In this document: piece by piece, positions 59,821-64,000 of the stretch
How the letters are laid out: the number at the start of each line of letters is the position of its first letter
How positions within the stretch are numbered: the stretch's first letter is position 1
Origin: Alphaproteobacteria bacterium
GTDB lineage: Bacteria; Pseudomonadota; Alphaproteobacteria; Micropepsales; Micropepsaceae
Direction of reading: 5' to 3'
Length of the DNA stretch: 64,000 nucleotides
Assembly (NCBI GenBank): GCA_016124635.1
Contig: WGNJ01000005.1
Location: forward strand, 170,505-234,504
Translations under genes and position numbers: made by a program
The notes under the pieces: generated by a model
What the model was told of the DNA's origin: nothing
The model's input: the letters and a program-made list of their open reading frames with translations, nothing else
Database searches by the model: none

Positions 59821-60669
59821 CTAACCCATACCGGTGAGCTTCTCGCTCGCGCGCCACAGCTCCCGCCACTTTTGCTCGTCGTAGGACGCCGGCGACGATC
59901 TGACCTCCCGGCGCGCGTCGAAATATTTGCCCGTGACGCCTTCGACGTCGGGCGACGACGCCAAATAAACACTGGTCCGCGCCCCGTTCGCCTCGGAGAT
60001 CGCGAAAAAGGTCTTGGCGACGCCGAGCACGACGCGCGCAAGACCGCCGTTGTTGTTGCCGAACCGGCTTGCGACGAACCCGGGATGGAGGCAGTTGACG
60101 GTGACGTTGGTGCCGGCGAGCCGGCGCGCCAGCTCATAGGTGAAATAGATATTGGCAAGCTTCGAGCGCTGATAGGCCCGCCAACCGGAATAGGCCTTCG
60201 CCTCTTGTAGATCGGCCATGTCCAGGCGCGCCCCATTGTGCGCGGCGGATGCCACACTGATGATGCGCGACGGCGCTGATGCCTTCAGCAGATCGAGCAG
60301 CAGATTGGTCATTAAGAAATAAGCAAGGTGATTGAGGGCGAACGTGCGTTCGATTCCGTCCTCGGTTAGCTCGCGCCGGCTGAACATCGCGCCGGCGTTG
60401 TTGATCAGCACATCGAGTCGCGGCAACCGGCCCTTGATCGTCTCAGCCGCGCCCCGCACGCCCTTCTGCGAAGAAAGATCAGCGCGCACGAACCCGACGC
60501 GATCGTGACCAGCAGCCGCCCGCAATTCCTGGATCACCTGCTGCGCCTTTACAGAGTCGCGCGCGACGATCGTCACGCTCGCTCCCATTTTCGCGAGCTC
60601 GCGCGCCGTCACCTTGCCGATGCCGTCGGTAGCGCCCGTGATTACAATCTCTTTGCCGTCAAGGCGCAT
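59821..60669 (-). CDS. Short-chain dehydrogenase/reductase (RDH-like)
   Basis: A 282-residue classical SDR. NAD(P)-binding TGATDGIG at residues 12-19, NNAG, the catalytic Ser in ISVASAAH and YxxxK in YQRSK. It resembles the retinol dehydrogenase 11-14 type, which act on hydrophobic alcohols or ketones with NADPH. GAGGA precedes ATG 60669. Upstream 60670-60918 is a 249-bp divergent promoter region shared with the receiver gene. Confidence 0.88.
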   Translation of the reverse strand: MRLDGKEIVITGATDGIGKVTARELAKMGASVTIVARDSVKAQQVIQELRAAAGHDRVGFVRADLSSQKGVRGAAETIKGRLPRLDVLINNAGAMFSRRELTEDGIERTFALNHLAYFLMTNLLLDLLKASAPSRIISVASAAHNGARLDMADLQEAKAYSGWRAYQRSKLANIYFTYELARRLAGTNVTVNCLHPGFVASRFGNNNGGLARVVLGVAKTFFAISEANGARTSVYLASSPDVEGVTGKYFDARREVRSSPASYDEQKWRELWRASEKLTGMG

Positions 60670-60918
60670 GCAGTCCTCGCAAAGGCCGATCCAAGGTCAT
60701 ATAGCCTGCGAGCGATCTTGAAACCACCGCGCGTCGAACGCTTTAGTGGCACGTGCGTAACAGTTCAAATTTTTTGCGGGCCCGAATTGTTCGCTCGGCT
60801 GGCGAGTGCGTCACCAGCGCGTCTTCCGCGGCGAGCAAAATTCCTCTCCGTCGCGTGGCATAAACCAATCGGAAACAGGCGGGTGCGTAGTTTGCCGTTC
60901 AGTGCGGGGGCAGCTTCC

Positions 60919-61287
60919 ATGAAAGTGTTGATTGTCGACGACTACGGAACCATGCGGCGGATCATTCGCGATCTGTTGAACCGCATCGGCTACGACGAGG
61001 TCGACGAAGCCTCCACCGGCGCCGAGGCGCTCGCCAAGTTGCGCGAGGTTCACTACGGCCTCGTGATCTCGGATTGGCTCATGGAGCCGATGACGGGTTA
61101 CGACCTCTTGAAGGAAATCCGCGCCGACGAGAACCTGCGCCAGACACCCTTTATCATCGTCACCGCCGACGCCCAGCTCGACCAGTTGCTCGCCGCCTCG
61201 CACGCCGGCCTCGACGAGTGCCTGATCAAGCCGTTTAGCGCCGCCGCGCTGCACGACAAGATCAGCGGCACGGTGACCCGTCACTAG
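60919..61287 (+). CDS. Stand-alone CheY-like response regulator
   Basis: A 122-residue single receiver domain. Acidic pair Asp7-Asp8, phosphoacceptor Asp52 (VISDWLMEP), Thr82 and Lys104 (LIKPF) are all in place, so it can be phosphorylated. The AxxxxMRRIIRDLL helix 1 pattern is near that of chemotaxis CheY. No histidine kinase or che genes are adjacent. Confidence 0.92.
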   Translation: MKVLIVDDYGTMRRIIRDLLNRIGYDEVDEASTGAEALAKLREVHYGLVISDWLMEPMTGYDLLKEIRADENLRQTPFIIVTADAQLDQLLAASHAGLDECLIKPFSAAALHDKISGTVTRH

Positions 61288-61374
61288 CCGGCCGTTTTCA
61301 AGCCTCGCCCGACTATCGCCAGCCGCCTTCTTCTTAGGCAGAATACGTCGCACCTGATTTGACGAAGGTCTCAA

Positions 61375-62232
61375 ATGGCCAAGGTCGACGAATTCTCCTA
61401 TGCCTCGGAAGATGACAGCCCTTTCCGCCGGATGGTCATACAAGTCATCGAGCGTATGTCTGGGCAGCCCCATCTGAAGCGTCTCTACCTCGAGCATCAG
61501 AATCATCCCGAGCCCGGCGAGAGCTTCTGGAACGCGGCGGTGCGAAAGCTCGAGCTGCAGGTCGAGTTCAATCGCGACGCCATTTCCGAGATTCCGAAGG
61601 AGGGCCGGTGCATCATCGTCGCCAACCATCCCTTCGGCGTGCTCGACGGCATCGTCGCCTGTTGGCTCGTCTCCCAAATCCGAACCGATTTCAAGGTCCT
61701 GACCAACGCGCTCTTGAACCGCGCCGAGGAGATCAAGCCCTACCTCCTGCCGATTGACTTCGAGGAGACCAGGGAGGCACTCGAAACCAACCTGCGCTCG
61801 CGCGCCGAATCCAAGGCGCTACTCGACAAGGAAGGCGTGCTCATCATCTTCCCCGGCGGAACGGTCTCGACCACTCCGACCGTCCTCGCCCGCAAGGCCA
61901 AGGATCCGGAGTGGAAGAACTTCACGGCCAAGATGATCTTGCAGGGCAAGGCGCCGGTCGTACCGATCTTCTTCGCCGGCCAGAACAGCCGCCTGTTTCA
62001 GGTAGCGAGCCATCTCTCGATGACGTTGCGCCTATCGCTGTTGTTCAAGGAAGTGCACGACCGCATCGGCGGCGCGCTGCAATTCCGTATCGGCCAGCGC
62101 ATCCCCTACGAGGAGCTGGCGCAGATCAAAGATCGTACCAAGGTGATGGAATATCTGCGCGAGCAGACCTACGCCCTCGATACGGACGACAGGCCGCTAA
62201 AGCGTCTCCGCCGTCGCCGTAAGCTTGGCTAG
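61375..62232 (+). CDS. Lysophospholipid acyltransferase family protein
   Basis: A 285-residue acyltransferase of the PlsC/hemolysin-type fold. Motif I is ANHPFGVLDG (the HxxxxD catalytic pair) and motif III is FPGGTVS. Such enzymes move acyl groups from acyl-ACP or acyl-CoA onto lysolipids or ornithine lipids; similarity to the OlsA/OlsB neighbourhood is possible but not shown. AAGG precedes ATG 61375. Its last 36 nt overlap tail-to-tail with the MarR gene. Confidence 0.82.
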   Translation: MAKVDEFSYASEDDSPFRRMVIQVIERMSGQPHLKRLYLEHQNHPEPGESFWNAAVRKLELQVEFNRDAISEIPKEGRCIIVANHPFGVLDGIVACWLVSQIRTDFKVLTNALLNRAEEIKPYLLPIDFEETREALETNLRSRAESKALLDKEGVLIIFPGGTVSTTPTVLARKAKDPEWKNFTAKMILQGKAPVVPIFFAGQNSRLFQVASHLSMTLRLSLLFKEVHDRIGGALQFRIGQRIPYEELAQIKDRTKVMEYLREQTYALDTDDRPLKRLRRRRKLG

Positions 62233-62667
62233 GAGTTTTTCGAGCTGAGCGCGCTCACCGGCGCTCAGGCTCGCGACCATCCGACGCTCATAGTCCAGCG
62301 CCATCGGCACGATCTCGCTGTAGACGGCCTTACCTTCGCTCGTGAGGAAGAGATGACGCGCACGGCGGTCGCCATCGACGACGCGTCGCTCGATCCGCCG
62401 GGTCTTGAGCAAACGCGCGACGGCACGGCTCACCTGCACTTTGTCCATGGCCGTGCGCTCGGTCACCTCGCCGGCCGTCAAACCCGGAAATCGCCCGAGC
62501 ACAGCCATGACGCGCCACTCGGGGATCGTGAGCGAAAAGCGCTCGGCATACGACTTCGCAATCCGGCCGGACACGGTGTTCGACAGGATCGAGAGGCGGT
62601 ACGGCAGGAACGCCTCCAGCACCAACACGCCCTCGCGGCGCGGCGATCTGACGGCATCAGGCCGCAT
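62197..62667 (-). CDS. MarR family regulator of homogentisate genes
   Basis: A 156-residue winged-helix MarR regulator: LTIPEWRVMAVLGRFPGLTAGEVTERTAMDKVQVSRAVARLLKTRRIERRVVDGDRRARHLFLT. Its ATG 62667 lies within the maiA 3' end (11-nt overlap), so it is the last gene of the FAH-maiA-marR transcript. A role in controlling tyrosine/homogentisate breakdown is inferred from position. Confidence 0.85.
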   Translation of the reverse strand: MRPDAVRSPRREGVLVLEAFLPYRLSILSNTVSGRIAKSYAERFSLTIPEWRVMAVLGRFPGLTAGEVTERTAMDKVQVSRAVARLLKTRRIERRVVDGDRRARHLFLTSEGKAVYSEIVPMALDYERRMVASLSAGERAQLEKLLAKLTATAETL

Positions 62668-63301
62668 CGGGCTGTTTCTCCGGTGCGGCATCTGCGAACG
62701 CCTTCAGCGCGCGCAACGCCGCATCGATGCGAACGATCGTGGGATACGCGTCGAGCGAAATCTTGTAGCGCCTGGCGTTATAGACCTGCGGCACGAGACA
62801 AAGGTCCGCAAGCGTAACCTCGTCGCCGTGACAGTATTTGCCGGTCTCGTTCGAGTTGGCGAGCAGCGCCTCGATCGGCTTGAAGCCGCGATGGATGAAG
62901 TGCTCGTACCAAACGTTGATCTCGGCGTCCGAGTGCTTCATCTCGGACTTCAGGAATTGGCGAACGCTGAGATTGTTGACCGGGTGGATGTCGCACGCGA
63001 CCGCCAATGCGAGCTGGCGCACCCGTGCCTTCGCCAGCGGATAGGTCGGCAGCAACTGCGGCGTCGGATAGGTCTCGTCGAGATATTCGATGATCGCCAA
63101 CGATTGTCCGATGAGATGGCCGTTGACGTCGAGCGTCGGCACCTGCTCCTGCGGGTTGATCGCGCGGTACTCGGGCTTGTGTTGCTCACCACCGTTCTTG
63201 ATCAGGCTGACGAACACCTGCTCGGGTTTCAAACCTTTGAGGTTCAGCGCGATCCGAACGCGATAGGCGGCCGACGAATTGGCGTAGGTGTAGAGCTTCA
63301 T
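62657..63301 (-). CDS. maiA: Maleylacetoacetate isomerase
   Basis: A 214-residue zeta-class glutathione S-transferase. N-terminal YTYANSSAAYRVRIALNLKGL has the SSxxxxR catalytic motif of the family, and ACDIHPVNNLSVRQFL is the maleylacetoacetate isomerase hallmark. It isomerises maleylacetoacetate to fumarylacetoacetate using glutathione in tyrosine catabolism. Its start overlaps the fumarylacetoacetase-like gene by 4 nt (ATGA). Confidence 0.94.
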   Translation of the reverse strand: MKLYTYANSSAAYRVRIALNLKGLKPEQVFVSLIKNGGEQHKPEYRAINPQEQVPTLDVNGHLIGQSLAIIEYLDETYPTPQLLPTYPLAKARVRQLALAVACDIHPVNNLSVRQFLKSEMKHSDAEINVWYEHFIHRGFKPIEALLANSNETGKYCHGDEVTLADLCLVPQVYNARRYKISLDAYPTIVRIDAALRALKAFADAAPEKQPDAA

Positions 63302-64000
63302 CTCGGGCCCTCATAGCGCACGACCTTCTGGTCGATCGCACCGAAGATCGACTGACCGTCGCCCAGCCTCATCTCGATGCGCACCCGGTCGCCGAAGCGC
63401 ATGAACGGCGTCTTCGGCTTGCCCTCGTCGATCGTCTCGAGCATCCGCCGCTCCGCCAAGCACGCCGATCCGGCCTTACGATCAGCATTCGAAATGGTGC
63501 CGGAACCGATGATCGATCCGGCCTCCAGCTCGCGCGTCGTTGCGGCATGTGCGATCAGTTGCGGGAACGAGAACGTCATGTCGACGCCGGCGTTCGGCGC
63601 TCCGAAAGGCTCGCCGTTCAGCTCGACGTTGAGCGGCAAGTGAACCTTGCCGTCGTGCCAGTGCGCGCCGAGCTCGTCGGGCGTCACCGCGACCGGCGAA
63701 AACGCCGTCGCTGGCTTTGATTGGAAGAAACCGAAGCCTTTCTCCAGCTCCTTCGGAATCAGGTTGCGCAACGACACGTCGTTGACGAGCATCAGCAATC
63801 GAATGTGCGGCGCCGCCTGCGCAGGCGTGACGCCCATTTGCACGTCGCCGGTGATCGCAGCGACCTCGCCCTCGAAGTCGATGCCCCAAGCCTCGTCGGC
63901 CGCGAGGATGTCGTCGCTCGCACCGATGAAGGAATCCGACCCGCCCTGATACATCAGCGGATCGGTCCAGAACGACGGCGGCATCACCGCGCCCCGCGCC
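63298..64000 (-). CDS. Fumarylacetoacetate hydrolase family protein, 3' part
   Basis: The frame is open to the right edge (…ARGAVMPPSFWTDPLMYQGGSDSF), so the N-terminal part is missing. The visible 234 or so residues include the family metal ligands in GIDFEGEVAAITGDV and LMLVNDVSLRN and a GSGTIS segment. It would hydrolyse fumarylacetoacetate to fumarate and acetoacetate, the last step of tyrosine degradation, next to maiA. An internal GTG at 63987 is not the true start. Confidence 0.9.
   Translation of the reverse strand, partial: ARGAVMPPSFWTDPLMYQGGSDSFIGASDDILAADEAWGIDFEGEVAAITGDVQMGVTPAQAAPHIRLLMLVNDVSLRNLIPKELEKGFGFFQSKPATAFSPVAVTPDELGAHWHDGKVHLPLNVELNGEPFGAPNAGVDMTFSFPQLIAHAATTRELEAGSIIGSGTISNADRKAGSACLAERRMLETIDEGKPKTPFMRFGDRVRIEMRLGDGQSIFGAIDQKVVRYEGPR

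Noticed and set aside
60858..60893. ECF sigma (EcfG) general-stress promoter before the CheY-like gene
   Set aside because: GGAAA and CGTT elements exist, but spacing is about 19-20 instead of the usual 16-18 and the first element is inexact, so it is not called.

Overview
This window reads as a chromosomal segment of a GC-rich alphaproteobacterium, most likely of the order Hyphomicrobiales (Rhizobiales). The grounds are high GC throughout, dense gene packing with many 4-nt start/stop overlaps, a pqqABCDE cluster, a CHASE2-type class III cyclase, an NnrU protein, a moaA-NAD kinase pair and a long coiled-coil polarity-type protein. No rRNA, tRNA, CRISPR array, transposase or phage gene was recognised. 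Most genes are metabolic or housekeeping, so this is ordinary core/flexible chromosome rather than a mobile island. Taxonomy is inference from gene content only.

Layout. 1-7.1 kb: 3' end of a VWA-domain gene, a secreted TPR protein, an alkylsulfatase-like metallo-beta-lactamase, an exported amidohydrolase, an NTF2-like protein, a small membrane protein, and a TetR regulator divergent from an O-methyltransferase across two tandem operator-like repeats. 7.1-14.4 kb: two further methyltransferases, a YiiX-like protein lacking both expected catalytic residues, a crotonase-family protein, a degenerate EAL protein behind an intrinsic terminator, a NUDIX hydrolase, NAD kinase and moaA. 14.4-26.6 kb: glpK, an aldolase / molybdenum hydroxylase / NTF2 operon, an MFS exporter, a ferredoxin with its ferredoxin-NADP reductase, chorismate mutase, a phosphonate-monoester-hydrolase type sulfatase-superfamily enzyme, an MBL phosphodiesterase-like protein, a stand-alone Hpt protein and NnrU.

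26.9-40.9 kb: a 745-residue membrane coiled-coil protein, a complete Mla-type lipid transport operon (permease, ATPase, MCE protein, lipoprotein), a DUF3754 protein with a CHASE2-adenylate cyclase, an M14-like DUF2817 peptidase, and pqqABCDE including a 25-codon pqqA. 40.9-44.7 kb: a five-gene minus-strand operon of uncharacterised catabolic type (VOC protein, carboxymuconolactone-decarboxylase fold, unknown helical protein, kinase-like phosphotransferase, lipocalin-like protein). 44.8-50.1 kb: DUF423, an M61 peptidase, an FAD oxidoreductase, an epoxide-hydrolase-like enzyme and an ABA4-like protein.

50.1-64 kb: an MFS gene bracketed by 14-bp direct repeats, then a tightly overlapped glycosyltransferase / methyltransferase / alpha-alpha toroid trio that I regard as the best candidate for an undescribed pathway. 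It is followed by a CPBP protease with a G9 tract before its start, a self-regulated TetR / fatty acid hydroxylase operon, a Tat-exported serine hydrolase with five N-terminal repeats, a methyltransferase / SDR pair, a CheY-like receiver, an acyltransferase, and the end of a homogentisate (tyrosine) degradation operon (fumarylacetoacetase-like, maiA, marR) that runs off the right edge.

All names rest on motif and sequence recognition by eye. No database search was run.
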